Source: Phenylobacterium deserti
Lineage (GTDB): Bacteria; Pseudomonadota; Alphaproteobacteria; Caulobacterales; Caulobacteraceae
Length of the DNA stretch: 64,000 bases
Assembly (NCBI RefSeq): GCF_003254705.1
Contig: NZ_QFYR01000004.1
Location: forward strand, 344,341-408,340
Reading direction: 5' to 3'
How positions within the stretch are numbered: position 1 is the first letter of the stretch; every line of letters starts with the position of its first letter. Shown here one piece after another: positions 30,061 to 42,046 of this stretch. Below the pieces are notes generated by a model, which saw only the letters and a list, made by a program, of their open reading frames with translations, did no database searches and was not told the origin of the DNA. Made by a program: the position numbers and the translations under genes.

Positions 30061-32010
30061 ATGGCCAAGACTCCTGAAAGCCCCGTCGAGCCGTTCAAGC
30101 GCGCCCTCGCTCACGCCGCGCGCTCCTTGGCCGAAACGCCGGATCTGGAGATCGTCTTCTCCGGAGAAGGCCCGCAGCTTTCCGGCAATCGCGCGGTTCT
30201 GCCCCACCCGCCCCGCGACCTGACGCCCAGCGAGGCGGCGCGTCTGCGCGGGCTCGCCGATCAGATGGCCCTGCGGCTGGCCCACCACGATCCCGGCGCC
30301 CACGCCCGCAGCCGTCCCTCTTCTCCGGTCGGCGCGCCGGCCTATGACGCCATCGAGCAGGCCCGGATCGAAGCCATCGGGGCCAACGCCCTGGGCGGTG
30401 TGCGCGAGAACCTCAAGGCGGTCATGGACCAGGCCTGGGCCAAGCGGGCGTTCAACGAGGCCGAGGCCTTCGCCAACCCGCCCATGGCCGACATCCTGTC
30501 GCTGCTGGTTCGGGAACGGCTGACGGGCGAGCCGCCGCCGGCGGCGGCCAAGCCGCTGATGGACTTGTTCCGGGCCGGCATCGAGGACAAGGCCGGGCAG
30601 GATCTGGATCGGCTTCTTGCGGCCGTGGACGATCAGGCGGCCTTCGCCAAGATCAGCCGGGCGATCCTGCGCGACCTGTCCATGAGCGACGACCCGCTCG
30701 ACTCGCCTGACCAGAGCGAAGCCGAGGAGGAGTCCGGCGAAGAGGGCGAGCCCGAAGCCAGCGAGGAAAACGACGACGGCGACGGCGAGGGCCAGTCGCC
30801 TCAGTCGGCCGCAGGTGACGACAGCGAAACGGTTACCCAGGAGAGCCAGGAAACCGAAGCCCAGCTCATGCAGGCCGAGGCCGATCCGGACGCCCAAGAC
30901 GCCGAAGAGCCGCCCGAGATGGGCGAAGGCGACCAGCCGGCCCGACCGGACTTCAAGGGCGAGGGCAAGCCGATCACCTATCAGGTGTTCACCACCGCCC
31001 ACGACGAGGTGGTTGCGGCCGAGGAACTCTGCGACGGCGAGGAGCTGACGCGCCTGCGCGCTTATCTCGATCAGCAACTCGCCAGCCTTTCCAACGTGGT
31101 CTCCCGACTGGCCAACCGGCTGCAACGCAAGCTGCTGGCGCAGCAGAACCGGGCCTGGAGCTTCGACCTCGAGGAAGGGATGCTGGACGTGGCGCGCCTG
31201 ACCCGCGTCATCATCGATCCCACGGCGCCTCTTTCCTTCAAGGAAGAGAAGGACACCGACTTCCGCGACACGGTGGTCACCATCCTAATCGACAACTCCG
31301 GCTCCATGCGCGGCCGACCGATCATGGTGGCTGCGGTCTGCGCCGACATCCTGGCGCGGACGCTGGAGCGCTGCGGCGTGAAGACGGAGATCCTCGGGTT
31401 CACCACCCGAGCCTGGAAAGGGGGAACCTCACGCGAGGACTGGCTGAAGGCCGGCAAGCCCGCGCAGCCGGGCCGGCTGAACGACCTGCGCCACATCATC
31501 TACAAGGCGGCCGACGCCCCTTGGCGTCGCGCGCGACGCAACCTCGGCCTGATGATGCGCGAGGGCCTGCTGAAGGAGAACATCGACGGCGAGGCCCTGC
31601 TGTGGGCGCACCAGCGGCTGATCGGCCGGCCGGAGGCGCGCCGCATCCTGATGGTCATCTCCGACGGCGCGCCGGTGGATGACTCCACCCTGTCGGTGAA
31701 CTCGGGCCACTATCTCGAACGGCACCTGCGCGAGGTGATCGCCGAGATCGAGGGCAAGAGCCCGGTGCAGCTGATCGCGATCGGCATCGGCCACGACGTG
31801 ACCCGCTACTACCGCCGCGCCGTGACCATCGTCGACGTGGAGCAGCTCGCCGGCGCGATCGTCGACCAGCTGGCCGGCCTGTTCGACGAAGAGCCCAAGC
31901 AGGTCGCGCGTGGCGGCGCGGGCCTGCTGCAGCCGCCGCCCAGCACACAAGGGCCCCAGCCAGGGGTTCGCCGCTCCACCTTCAAGGAAGTCCGCAGGTC
32001 GGTGGCGTGA
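30061..32010 (+). CDS. cobT: Cobaltochelatase subunit CobT
   Basis: 649 aa. Partner of CobS in cobalt insertion. The N-terminal domain ([15 protein letters not shown]) is followed by an acidic linker at about 215-305 rich in Glu, Asp and Gln. The C-terminal VWA domain has a MIDAS starting at D411 (DNSGSM), with FTTRAWKGG and [16 protein letters not shown]. cobS lies 3.2 kb upstream in the same direction, separated by other genes, although the pair is normally adjacent. Its stop overlaps the next gene (GTGA). Confidence 0.93.
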   Translation: MAKTPESPVEPFKRALAHAARSLAETPDLEIVFSGEGPQLSGNRAVLPHPPRDLTPSEAARLRGLADQMALRLAHHDPGAHARSRPSSPVGAPAYDAIEQARIEAIGANALGGVRENLKAVMDQAWAKRAFNEAEAFANPPMADILSLLVRERLTGEPPPAAAKPLMDLFRAGIEDKAGQDLDRLLAAVDDQAAFAKISRAILRDLSMSDDPLDSPDQSEAEEESGEEGEPEASEENDDGDGEGQSPQSAAGDDSETVTQESQETEAQLMQAEADPDAQDAEEPPEMGEGDQPARPDFKGEGKPITYQVFTTAHDEVVAAEELCDGEELTRLRAYLDQQLASLSNVVSRLANRLQRKLLAQQNRAWSFDLEEGMLDVARLTRVIIDPTAPLSFKEEKDTDFRDTVVTILIDNSGSMRGRPIMVAAVCADILARTLERCGVKTEILGFTTRAWKGGTSREDWLKAGKPAQPGRLNDLRHIIYKAADAPWRRARRNLGLMMREGLLKENIDGEALLWAHQRLIGRPEARRILMVISDGAPVDDSTLSVNSGHYLERHLREVIAEIEGKSPVQLIAIGIGHDVTRYYRRAVTIVDVEQLAGAIVDQLAGLFDEEPKQVARGGAGLLQPPPSTQGPQPGVRRSTFKEVRRSVA

Positions 32011-32987
32011 GGTCCCTCGGCGCGCTTGCAGCCCTTCTGCTGCTGGCTGGGTGCGCCCAGGACACCGCCCGCCTGCCGCCAGCGCCCGTAGCTTACGGAC
32101 CCGCTATCGAGGTCCAGGCGACGCCCGTGCCCCTCAACCCGCTTGTGCCCTCGCAGACCGGCGTGGGGCGCTTCACCTATGCGGGCGGCTTGAAACTCAG
32201 CTCAGATCAAACCTCACGCCTGCACGGGCTGTCGGACCTGAAGGCATGGCCGGACGGCCGCTTCATCGCACAAGGCGACCAGGGCGATCAGCTGGAAGGC
32301 CGGCTGGTGCTCGACCAAGCCGGGCGTCTCGTCGGCCTCACCGCAACCGTGCTGCGCGAGCTCAAGGACGGCCAAGGTCGCCAGCTCTTCGCCCTCGGCG
32401 ATCGCGAGCGTGACGCCGAAGGGATCGTCGAATTCGCAAACGGCGATCGGCTGATCAGCTTCGAGCAGAACCACCGCATCCTGCTTTACCCGGGCGATGG
32501 CGGACCGCCTCGCAGCGCGCCGATGCCGGACGTCGAGTTCGAGCTCAATGGTGGGATGGAATCGCTGGCGCCGTACCCTCAGGCCGGCGCAGACGCCTAC
32601 CTTGTGGGCGAGGAGAACACCGGCCGCACCTGGCTGTGTCGCCTCTCGACCTCCTGCGCGTCTCATCGGACGGTGCAGCTGTCGGAAGACTTCCGCCTGG
32701 TGGCCATGGACGCCCTGCCGGGCGGCGCGGTGGCTCACCTGCTTCGCGGCTGGGAGCTCCTGCACGTGACCCGAAGCATCATCCGGGTGGTCTCTCAGGA
32801 TGGTCGGATCGTGGACGAGGTGAGGCTCGGCCCGCCGCTCTCCATGGACAACTTCGAAGCCATCGCCGCGGTCCCGCAGCCAGATGGTCGCCTGCGCTTC
32901 TACATCCTGTCTGACGACAACTTCTCCGATGCCCAGCGCACCCTTTTGCTGGCCTTCGACTGGACCCCGCCCGCGCCGCGTCCCTGA
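32007..32987 (+). CDS. Esterase-like/phytase-family lipoprotein
   Basis: 326 aa from a GTG at 32007 that overlaps the cobT stop. The N-terminus [17 protein letters not shown] contains a lipobox (LAGC). The body resembles the 'esterase-like activity of phytase' family: [58 protein letters not shown] and [12 protein letters not shown]. It is a predicted beta-propeller-like periplasmic hydrolase. The link to CobT is only positional. Confidence 0.8.
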   Translation: MRSLGALAALLLLAGCAQDTARLPPAPVAYGPAIEVQATPVPLNPLVPSQTGVGRFTYAGGLKLSSDQTSRLHGLSDLKAWPDGRFIAQGDQGDQLEGRLVLDQAGRLVGLTATVLRELKDGQGRQLFALGDRERDAEGIVEFANGDRLISFEQNHRILLYPGDGGPPRSAPMPDVEFELNGGMESLAPYPQAGADAYLVGEENTGRTWLCRLSTSCASHRTVQLSEDFRLVAMDALPGGAVAHLLRGWELLHVTRSIIRVVSQDGRIVDEVRLGPPLSMDNFEAIAAVPQPDGRLRFYILSDDNFSDAQRTLLLAFDWTPPAPRP

Positions 32988-32999
32988 GGCGCAAAAGAA

Positions 33000-33026
33000 A
33001 AGGGCCGCTCGAAGAGCGGCCCTTCT
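33000..33026. terminator. Bidirectional intrinsic terminator
   Basis: A perfect 11-bp stem, AAGGGCCGCTC (33000-33010), loop GAA, and its complement to 33024, with an A-rich left flank giving a T tract on the minus strand. It separates the esterase-like gene from convergent rpmB. Confidence 0.88.
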
Positions 33027-33052
33027 CAGGAACGACAGACTGTCGAGACGCC

Positions 33053-33349
33053 TTACGCGGCCGCTTGCTCGGAGAGCTTGGCCTTCACTTGGCGCTTGAT
33101 CTTCAGGGCGCGCGGGGACAGCTCCTCGTCGCGGGCCTTCAGCAGGAAAGCGTCGAGGCCGCCCTTGAAGTCCAGCGTGCGCAGCGCCGCGTTGCGGACG
33201 CGCAGCTTGAAGGATTGGCCGAGAGCTTCGGACTGCAGGGTGACGGGCGTCAGCGCCGGCAGGAAGCGACGCTTCGTCTTGATGTTCGAGTGGCTCACAT
33301 TGTGGCCGACCAGCGGGCCGACACCCGTGAGTTCGCAGCGGCGCGACAT
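33053..33349 (-). CDS. rpmB: 50S ribosomal protein L28
   Basis: 98 aa from the ATG at 33349. [20 protein letters not shown] and [13 protein letters not shown] are the L28 signature, and the C-terminal [15 protein letters not shown] is usual in alphaproteobacteria. A single gene with a terminator on its 3' side. Confidence 0.96.
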   Translation of the reverse strand: MSRRCELTGVGPLVGHNVSHSNIKTKRRFLPALTPVTLQSEALGQSFKLRVRNAALRTLDFKGGLDAFLLKARDEELSPRALKIKRQVKAKLSEQAAA

Positions 33350-33625
33350 GGCGAAAGAACCTTCGCGTAGAAATAAAGAAACGCGCTGAACCAGGGGTCC
33401 GCGCTGGGAGCGGGCGATATAGAGGAATGACTCCCTGCACGTCAAGGCAAGGCGGCCATCTGCGTCATCTCAGGCGCCGCATAGCCGAGCTCGTTGTGGC
33501 TCGCTGCGAGTCAGCCCACCATATCTAGCGTAGAACAAACATCGAATTCGGCCGAGTCACCGATTCGGTCCCGATTCGTTTTGGCCGCGTTCTACTTTTC
33601 CCACTCATCCTCGCTCCGCACGCGA
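33350..33625. other. Intergenic region upstream of rpmB
   Basis: No ORF is supported in these 276 bases, which should hold the rpmB promoter. On the minus strand GCTAGATAT (near 33527-33519) resembles a Caulobacter -10. A 7-bp inverted repeat GTAGAAC (33530-33536) / GTTCTAC (33589-33595) flanks three CGATTCG-like repeats, which may be a regulator site. Confidence 0.4.
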
Positions 33626-33656
33626 AAACGCCCGCGCGGCGCGCGGGCGTTTGCTT
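33626..33656 (-). terminator. Intrinsic terminator of the M23 peptidase gene
   Basis: A perfect 12-bp stem, AAACGCCCGCGC (33626-33637) with 33641-33652, loop GGC; reading the minus strand it ends in TTTTCG. It lies 28 bases past the peptidase stop. Confidence 0.88.
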
Positions 33657-33680
33657 CAGGACCTTAGGAGTTCGAGCAGC

Positions 33681-34385
33681 CTAGCCGCGCGCCCGGCCCA
33701 CCACTTCGTACCGAGCTTCGATCACTTGCGTGGCGTCGATGCGCCGGCCGCGCTTGTCGATGATCTCCAGGTGAACGTGGTCGGTCATGCCGCCCGGGTA
33801 CTTGGTTTCGAGGGTGCGGTGCGTACCGATGGCGTGGCCCAGGGCCACCGTCTGCCCCACCACCACCGTTGGGTCGATGTAGAAGACGCGCGCCGCGTAG
33901 TGCAGCGCAGGGTTGGTGATCTCGACGAACTTCAGGTTCGAGTCGCCCGCATAGGCGTAGCCGATCTTCGTCACATAGCCGGAGATCGGCGAGACAATCT
34001 TCTGGCCGGCGTCGGCGATGAAATCGACGCCCTCGTGCCGGCGCGACCCGCCGTCGCGCGAGGCGCCGAACTCTCCGAAACCGTAAGCGTCAACCTTGCG
34101 CGTATCCTGGCCGGTTGGATTGGCGAAGTCGGCTTGGCCGTCGCCATCGATATCGACGCCTTCCCACACCAGGCGCTCCGCCTGCGGCGTCGGGAACTCG
34201 GCGGCGAGGCCCGCGGCCTGCTGAACCACTGCGAAGACGTCCGTCCGTGCGGCCGTCAGGTTCGCCCGGTGCACGACGGGGGCTGCGATGGCGGCCGTCC
34301 CTGCGACCACCAGCGCCAGGGCGGAGGCCTGGGCGATACGCCCCTTCAGCTTTTCGGAAACGCGCAGGCGCTCGCTGTTCATCAA
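33681..34385 (-). CDS. M23 family peptidase (LytM-like), membrane-anchored
   Basis: 234 aa. One N-terminal transmembrane segment (about 17-36) is followed by a linker and an M23 domain. The zinc site is HEGVDF (H and D) and DHVHLEI (HxH), with GYVTKIGYAYAG and ALGHAIGTH between. An EF-hand-like DIDGDGQAD near residue 78 may bind calcium. Catalytic residues appear intact, so it is probably a peptidoglycan endopeptidase. A terminator lies directly downstream. Confidence 0.85.
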   Translation of the reverse strand: MMNSERLRVSEKLKGRIAQASALALVVAGTAAIAAPVVHRANLTAARTDVFAVVQQAAGLAAEFPTPQAERLVWEGVDIDGDGQADFANPTGQDTRKVDAYGFGEFGASRDGGSRRHEGVDFIADAGQKIVSPISGYVTKIGYAYAGDSNLKFVEITNPALHYAARVFYIDPTVVVGQTVALGHAIGTHRTLETKYPGGMTDHVHLEIIDKRGRRIDATQVIEARYEVVGRARG

Positions 34386-34790
34386 TGTCCCACCATTCTC
34401 GATTGAGCCGCTCCGCGCCGGACTTTGTCGCCGGCTTCAGGGATGCGGACACTCCTAAGAGCCGGAAGAGACGGCCCTTTTGTGGCTGAGCGGAGCCTTG
34501 GGCGCTCACTCGCCTGAGTGGTACGTGGGGTCAGTGGACGCCCATCGTTATGCGACAGACGGACACAGGCGCCCTGCTCGGCGCCGGATCAGGCAGGCCC
34601 CAAGGATCGTCACCACCACCTCGGCGCGCAGCTGAAAGCAGTGTTGTCGGACATGGGTCGCTCTAGCAGTCGGAGCCTGGCGCCTCACTCCAGTTCACTT
34701 CGGCCGGCGCAGTTTGCACTGAAGGCTGGACGGCACGCGCCGGGCCCCTACAGTGCATCGTCCCTTTCACCCGCGGGACATCTTCATTCC
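34386..34790. other. 405-base gap between peptidase and cytidine deaminase genes
   Basis: It contains the divergent promoter regions of both genes. I find a small CACTC/GAGTG hairpin near 34505-34520 and no ORF with a ribosome site. The frame of the cytidine deaminase stays open to 34518 but that extension is not family-like. Confidence 0.5.
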
Positions 34791-35195
34791 ATGAACGCGA
34801 TCTCCGCGCCGGCCGTGGGCGAGCAGCTGCGATCCCTGCTGGCAAACAGCCATGCGCCGCACTCGGGCGTGCACGTGGCGGCGGCCGTGGAAGACCCGGC
34901 CGGCGCGCTCCACTTCGGCGTCAACGTCGAGAACAGCGCCTATCCTGAAGGCGTGTGCGCGGAAGCCAGCGCCATCTCGGCCCTGGTGACGGGCGGGCAG
35001 AACCGCATCGCGCGGGTGTGGCTGGCATCATCCCTGCCAGGCTTCATCTGGCCGTGCGGCGGCTGCCGACAGAAGATCCTCGAGTTCGCGCAGGACGGCT
35101 GCGAGATCGTCAGCCTCTCGGCTGACGGGGCGCAGGAAAGCCACACGATCGAGGAACTGCTTCCCTTGGGCTTTCGGCTGCGCGGGCGCGCCTAG
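34791..35195 (+). CDS. cdd: Cytidine deaminase
   Basis: 134 aa from the ATG at 34791. It deaminates cytidine or deoxycytidine to uridine for salvage. The zinc site is CAEASAI (Cys, then catalytic Glu) and PCGGCRQ (two Cys), as in tetrameric Cdd. NVENSAYPEGVCAE is the substrate-binding block. The stop shares CTAG (35192-35195) with the convergent VapC gene. A weak ribosome site precedes the ATG. Confidence 0.93.
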   Translation: MNAISAPAVGEQLRSLLANSHAPHSGVHVAAAVEDPAGALHFGVNVENSAYPEGVCAEASAISALVTGGQNRIARVWLASSLPGFIWPCGGCRQKILEFAQDGCEIVSLSADGAQESHTIEELLPLGFRLRGRA

Positions 35196-35689
35196 GAGCG
35201 CACGAAAAGGTTCTTCAGCCAGAGCGGTCCGCTCTTGGCGAGTTGCCCCCAATCGCCCTCGTCCTCCGCCGCGTCGGGTCGGTAGCCCCAAGGATTGAAG
35301 AGCTTCACCCGTCCAGCCTTGAAGGCCGCCACGTTGCGCGTGGCGAGGGTCAGGCTGTGCTCCACCGCCGTCGCTGCGAGCAGGGCGTCCCGCGGATCGG
35401 CGTAGGGCAACTGCGCACGGCGGCGAACGACGGCGACGTCTATGGGCAGCACCCGCCCGTCGAACGCCGGCAGAAGCTGGTCGGAGATCCAGGTCCGCAT
35501 TGCCTGTCCGCCCACCTTGTCCCGCCGCTCCAGCCGTGCCGTGGCCGTCTCGATCTCCAGGAGACTGAGGGCCGAGAGGAAAAGGTTCTGCCGCGGCACG
35601 CTCGCCGCCCACGCGGAAAGGCCAGCGTCCGTGCGGCCAGCCTTCGCCTTCCTCAGCTCCAGAGCAACTTCGGTGTCGAGCAGAAACAT
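35192..35689 (-). CDS. vapC: Type II toxin, PIN-domain ribonuclease (VapC/FitB-like)
   Basis: 165 aa. The acidic PIN residues are at D5 (LLDT), E45 (LLEIET), D98/D101 (ADPRDALLAATA) and the downstream TRN block. The C-terminal 30 residues past LFNPWG exceed the usual FitB length. Magnesium-dependent RNA cleavage is expected, blocked by the antitoxin, whose stop overlaps the start by one base (TGATG on the minus strand). Target RNA is unknown. Confidence 0.88.
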   Translation of the reverse strand: MFLLDTEVALELRKAKAGRTDAGLSAWAASVPRQNLFLSALSLLEIETATARLERRDKVGGQAMRTWISDQLLPAFDGRVLPIDVAVVRRRAQLPYADPRDALLAATAVEHSLTLATRNVAAFKAGRVKLFNPWGYRPDAAEDEGDWGQLAKSGPLWLKNLFVRS

Positions 35690-35940
35690 CAGAGCTCGCC
35701 GGGCTCGCGGTCGAAGGCGCCGCCCGCGCTCAGGGCGGCGGGATCCAGTTCAGGCCCCGCCGGCAGCGCCAGCAGATCGACGATGCTCTCGTTGCGGCCG
35801 GTGAGCTTCCGGTAGGCTTCCACGCTCATCAGCACATGAGTGGGCTTGCCACGGTCGGTGACGAACACCGGCTCCACGCGCGCCGCGCGCTTGGCCTGAC
35901 TGACGTCCTGATTGAACTCACGGCTGCTCATCACCTTCAT
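35689..35940 (-). CDS. Type II antitoxin, Phd/YefM family
   Basis: 83 aa. The N-terminal fold MSSREFNQDVSQAKRAAR, then EPVFVTDRGKPTHVLMSVEAY, is typical of Phd/YefM DNA-binding antitoxins. The variable C-terminus (about 50-83) should wrap the PIN toxin. A Phd-type antitoxin with a VapC toxin is a common pairing. An imperfect palindrome 19 bases upstream is a candidate autoregulatory site. Confidence 0.88.
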   Translation of the reverse strand: MKVMSSREFNQDVSQAKRAARVEPVFVTDRGKPTHVLMSVEAYRKLTGRNESIVDLLALPAGPELDPAALSAGGAFDREPGEL

Positions 35941-35958
35941 GGGCGCGCTCCTCGCGAT

Positions 35959-35974
35959 GTAGGTACGTTACTAC
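35959..35974. promoter_or_regulatory. Candidate toxin-antitoxin operator
   Basis: GTAGGTACGTTACTAC is an imperfect palindrome (GTAG, central ACGT, CTAC) located 19 bases upstream of the antitoxin start, where Phd/YefM proteins normally repress their own operon. Confidence 0.55.
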
Positions 35975-36127
35975 CTTGTGGCCGCGCAGCAACAAAGAAT
36001 AGCGCAGCAAAAACAATCTTCTGCTCACCTTCACTTTGGCGTTGCGCCGTTTTGCGGAGTCTGCCCCTCCTGCGCTGCGTTCACGCACCGCCCGGCTAAG
36101 CCGCCGAGGACAGGGGGAGGGAAAGAC

Positions 36128-37498
36128 TTGTTGGAACTGCTGCAAGCGGCCGCTCACGAAGCCGCAAACATCCTGTCGCCGCACGGGCCGCCGACGCCCA
36201 CGTCGCCGCACAGCTACACGCCCACCGACTTCAGCGTGCACTTCTTCATGCAGCTGGCGGTGATCCTGCTGGCCTGCCGCGTGGTCGGCTGGCTCGGCAA
36301 GAAGTTCCTCGCCCAGCCTCAGGTGGTGGGCGAGATGATCGCCGGCGTGGTGCTCGGCCCCTCGCTGTTCGGCCTGCTGCTGCCCGAGATGCAGGGCGCG
36401 CTGTTCCCCAAGGAAACCAAGAATGTGCTCTACGTCGGCGCCCAGCTCGGCGTCGGCCTCTACATGTTCATGGTCGGCACCAGCTTCGCCGCCGGCCACT
36501 TTCGCTCCAAGGCCAAGAGCGCCATGAGCGTATCGCTGTCCGGCATCATCGCCCCCTTTCTCATCGCGGTGCTGATCACCCCGTGGCTGCTGAAGGTGCC
36601 GGGCCTGTTCGCCGACGGCATCTCCCAGGCGAACGCGACCCTGTTCATGGGCGCCTGCATCGCCCTGACCGCCTTCCCCATGCTGGCGCGGATCATCAAC
36701 GAGCGCGGCCTGGCGAAGACCTCGCTCGGAACCTTGTCCCTGACGGCCGGCGCGTTCGACGACGCCTGCTCCTGGTGCGTCCTGGCCATCGTGCTGGCGA
36801 CGTTTGGCGCAGGCCCCGGCGTGGCCGTGCTCGCGATCGGCGGCGGCCTGACCTACGTCCTGTTCCTGTCGCTGTTCGGCAAGCGGCTGCTGGCGCCGCT
36901 TGGCCGCATCGTCGAGCGTGAAGGCGAGATGAGCCTGACGGTGATGGGCGTCACCCTGATGCTCTTCTGCCTCTCGGCCTTCATCATGGACGCGGTGGGC
37001 ATCCACGCCATCTTCGGCGGCTTCATCCTGGGCGTGTTCATGCCCCGGGGCCTGTTCGTCGAGGAGCTGAAGCGCAAGGTCGAGCCGATGGCTGTCGTCC
37101 TGCTGCTGCCCATGTTCTTCACCTACTCGGGCCTGAACACCCGCATGGACATGGTGAACTCGCCCCAGCTCCTGCTGATCGCGTTGGGCGTGCTGCTGGC
37201 CTCCATCGTCGCCAAGGGCGTGGCCTGCTACGTCGCCGCTCGCTTCTCCGGCGAGGACAACCGCACGGCCCTGGGCATCGGCGCCTTGATGAACTCCCGC
37301 GGCCTGATGGAGCTGATCATCATCAACATCGGCCTGCAGAAGGGCATCATCGGTCCGACCCTGTTCTCCATGCTGGTGCTGATGGCCATCGTCACCACCG
37401 TGATGGCGAGCCCTCTGTTCGAGCTGGTCTACGGCAAGAAGGCTCGGGAAACCGGCGAGCTGGACGCCCTGGACAGTCCGCTCGCCAAGGCGGCCTGA
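36128..37498 (+). CDS. CPA2-family cation:proton antiporter
   Basis: 456 aa from a TTG at 36128 with GGGAGGG seven bases upstream; no ATG lies nearer than about residue 40. About 12 hydrophobic spans. RVVGWLGKKFLAQPQVVGEMIAG and GPSLFGLLLP are the first-span signature, TAFPMLARIINERGL, TAGAFDDACSW (ion-binding Asp pair) and NSRGLMELII are also typical of KefB/NapA relatives. It likely exchanges Na+ or K+ for H+. It ends at a strong terminator. No KTN domain is present. Confidence 0.88.
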   Translation: MLELLQAAAHEAANILSPHGPPTPTSPHSYTPTDFSVHFFMQLAVILLACRVVGWLGKKFLAQPQVVGEMIAGVVLGPSLFGLLLPEMQGALFPKETKNVLYVGAQLGVGLYMFMVGTSFAAGHFRSKAKSAMSVSLSGIIAPFLIAVLITPWLLKVPGLFADGISQANATLFMGACIALTAFPMLARIINERGLAKTSLGTLSLTAGAFDDACSWCVLAIVLATFGAGPGVAVLAIGGGLTYVLFLSLFGKRLLAPLGRIVEREGEMSLTVMGVTLMLFCLSAFIMDAVGIHAIFGGFILGVFMPRGLFVEELKRKVEPMAVVLLLPMFFTYSGLNTRMDMVNSPQLLLIALGVLLASIVAKGVACYVAARFSGEDNRTALGIGALMNSRGLMELIIINIGLQKGIIGPTLFSMLVLMAIVTTVMASPLFELVYGKKARETGELDALDSPLAKAA

Positions 37499-37548
37499 CG
37501 CTTCCCTCCCTGGCGCGGGTTCTCCCTTCCCTCCCGCGCCTCGAAGAG

Positions 37549-37582
37549 CCCCCGCTTGCGCCTGCAGGCGGGGGTTTCTTTT
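37549..37582. terminator. Intrinsic terminator between antiporter and halogenase
   Basis: CCCCCGCTTGC (37549-37559), loop GCCT, GCAGGCGGGGG (37564-37574, one G.T pair), then TTTCTTTT. It serves the antiporter; the convergent halogenase stop is at 37584. Confidence 0.85.
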
Positions 37583-37583
37583 G

Positions 37584-39128
37584 TCAGGCTGGCAGCGGCG
37601 CTTCTGCGTTGATCTGCTCGATCAGCTCACGATGGCCCGGCAGGTCTTGGCTGGCCCGCTCGCCGTAGGCGCGGATCCTGGCGAACACCTTCTCCGCAGC
37701 GCCGACATTCGGGAAGTCGTTCCGCCCTGGCGTCAGGTCGGTCCTGAACCCCATCCCGTAGAGAATGTACTGGTAGTTGAAGAAGGCGAACGTCTCGACA
37801 TCCAGGTTGAAGTCGAACCGGCTGGGCGGCCGATAGCGCCACTGCTCCAAAAGCTGCGCCAGGCGCTCGGGGATCGACGCCGGGTCGCGGTTGTCGAGCC
37901 AGAAGGGTTCAGGTCGCTGGCTCAGGCAGTAGTGCAGCTTCAGGAAGTTGATGATGTTGTCGTAGCGGGCCGTCATCAGTTCGTTGAACCGCGCAGCTGG
38001 CGCGTCGATCGGGCCGTTGTGAGGGAAGAACTCGGCGATCATCGCCGCGGCCGCCTCGATCAGCACCACGCCGGTGGACTCGAGAGGCTCCAGGAACCCG
38101 GCGGACAGTCCGACAGCGACGCAGTTCTTGATCCACTGCCGCTCGCGATAGCCCGCCTCGAACGCGATGCGCCGCGTCACAGGCTCTGCGTCCGGGCCCA
38201 GATAGCTGCGCAGCACCCCTTCCGCACGCTCGTCGCTCATGTGGCGGCTGGAGTAGACGCAACCGATCCCGCGCATGCCGTTCAGGCCGATGTCCCAGAT
38301 CCAGCCGGCTTCATGTGCGGTGGAGATGGTGTAGCTCTCGAGAGGCGCGTCCGGCTGGGCATAGGGCACCTTGGCGGTGACCGCCCGGTCGGTGAACAGC
38401 CAGCGGCTGACCGGCTTGAACCGCGCCTTCAGGGCTCGTCCAATCAGCTCGGCCCGGAAGCCCGTGCAGTCGATGTAGAGGTCGGCCTCCAGCGCACCGT
38501 TGGCGTCGGTGACAACCTGCGAAATCGCGCCGTGCTCATCCAGCTGCACCTGGCGGACTTGATCCTGCAGGTGCCGAACTCCCAGCGAGGTCGCGCGCCG
38601 GGTCAGCAGCGCCGCCAGCTTCGCCGCATCGAAATGGTAGGCGTAGCTGAGCGGCCCGGTGAACGCGTCCTCGTGCGGGCGCTTGGGCGCGCGCCGCGCC
38701 TCGGCCACTCGCGCCTGGATGGTCACCGCCTCGGCGAAGGGCGCCCGATCCCGCTCGTCCTGCAACAGCCAGTACGGCACCAGGCTCGCACCGTCCGGAT
38801 GCAGCGGCGCTTCGAAGGGGTGCAGGAAGTGGCTCTGCCGGCCGTCAGTGGGCGCCCGCGCCCAGTCCGTGAAGCGGATGCCCTGCTTGAACGTCGCGGA
38901 GGTCTCGCGGATGAACCGGGCCTCGTCGATCCCCAGGAACTGCAGGGTCGTGCGAATGGTGGGAAACGTCGCCTCACCGACGCCGATGATCCCGATCTCC
39001 GGCGACTCCAGCACCGTGATGGTCAGCGCACCCTGCCCCGAGGCTTCCAGGAACTTGGCCAGATAGGCCGCCGTCAGCCATCCCGCCGTCCCGCCGCCGA
39101 CAATGAGGATGCTGCGCCTGCGGTCCAT
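37584..39128 (-). CDS. Flavin-dependent tryptophan halogenase family protein
   Basis: 514 aa. Flavin-binding GGGTAGW (about 11-17) is intact. The lysine of the halogenase active site is present in ATFKQGIRF (about residue 82), and the Glu-bearing LEPLESTGVVLIE block is also there. The usual WxWxIP motif reads WIWDIG, so the proline is missing. Members of this family halogenate tryptophan, indole or other aromatics with FADH2. It is alone, with no flavin reductase or biosynthetic genes, unlike secondary-metabolite halogenases; similar orphan copies occur in Caulobacterales next to TonB receptors. The substrate is unknown. Confidence 0.85.
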   Translation of the reverse strand: MDRRRSILIVGGGTAGWLTAAYLAKFLEASGQGALTITVLESPEIGIIGVGEATFPTIRTTLQFLGIDEARFIRETSATFKQGIRFTDWARAPTDGRQSHFLHPFEAPLHPDGASLVPYWLLQDERDRAPFAEAVTIQARVAEARRAPKRPHEDAFTGPLSYAYHFDAAKLAALLTRRATSLGVRHLQDQVRQVQLDEHGAISQVVTDANGALEADLYIDCTGFRAELIGRALKARFKPVSRWLFTDRAVTAKVPYAQPDAPLESYTISTAHEAGWIWDIGLNGMRGIGCVYSSRHMSDERAEGVLRSYLGPDAEPVTRRIAFEAGYRERQWIKNCVAVGLSAGFLEPLESTGVVLIEAAAAMIAEFFPHNGPIDAPAARFNELMTARYDNIINFLKLHYCLSQRPEPFWLDNRDPASIPERLAQLLEQWRYRPPSRFDFNLDVETFAFFNYQYILYGMGFRTDLTPGRNDFPNVGAAEKVFARIRAYGERASQDLPGHRELIEQINAEAPLPA

Positions 39129-39400
39129 GGAAGCGGAGGATCTCCGGTCGCGCCGCCGGTTGCGGGGCCTATCGACACTATAGCGGAAGGTTCGCGCCCA
39201 CCATCATCAAGGCGCAGGGCGGCGGGATGTGAAATGACGCGCTCTGGAACAGTAAGGCCTGATCGGGCGTCCTGACTGTTGTGCAGGTAATTGCGTAGGA
39301 GTTCGAAAGCGTTGGCCGGTTGCGAGGCACGTCCTGCTTCCTCGTCAGGTGACCCTAGGCTGCGCTTGTTCGACTCTGCCCTCGCCCCCATTTTCATCCC

Positions 39401-42042
<2,642 letters not shown>

Positions 42043-42046
<4 letters not shown>

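Noticed and set aside
33530..33595. Possible LexA/SOS boxes (GAAC-N7-GAAT and GTTT-N7-GTTC)
   Set aside because: Each half misses the alphaproteobacterial GTTC-N7-GTTC consensus by one base and the neighbouring genes (rpmB, M23 peptidase) are not SOS genes.
34518..34790. Extended N-terminus for cytidine deaminase
   Set aside because: It would add 91 residues unlike any deaminase; the ATG at 34791 gives the normal length.
37581..39275. 564-codon plus-strand frame antisense to the halogenase
   Set aside because: The minus-strand protein has flavin-binding and active-site motifs; the antisense one has none.
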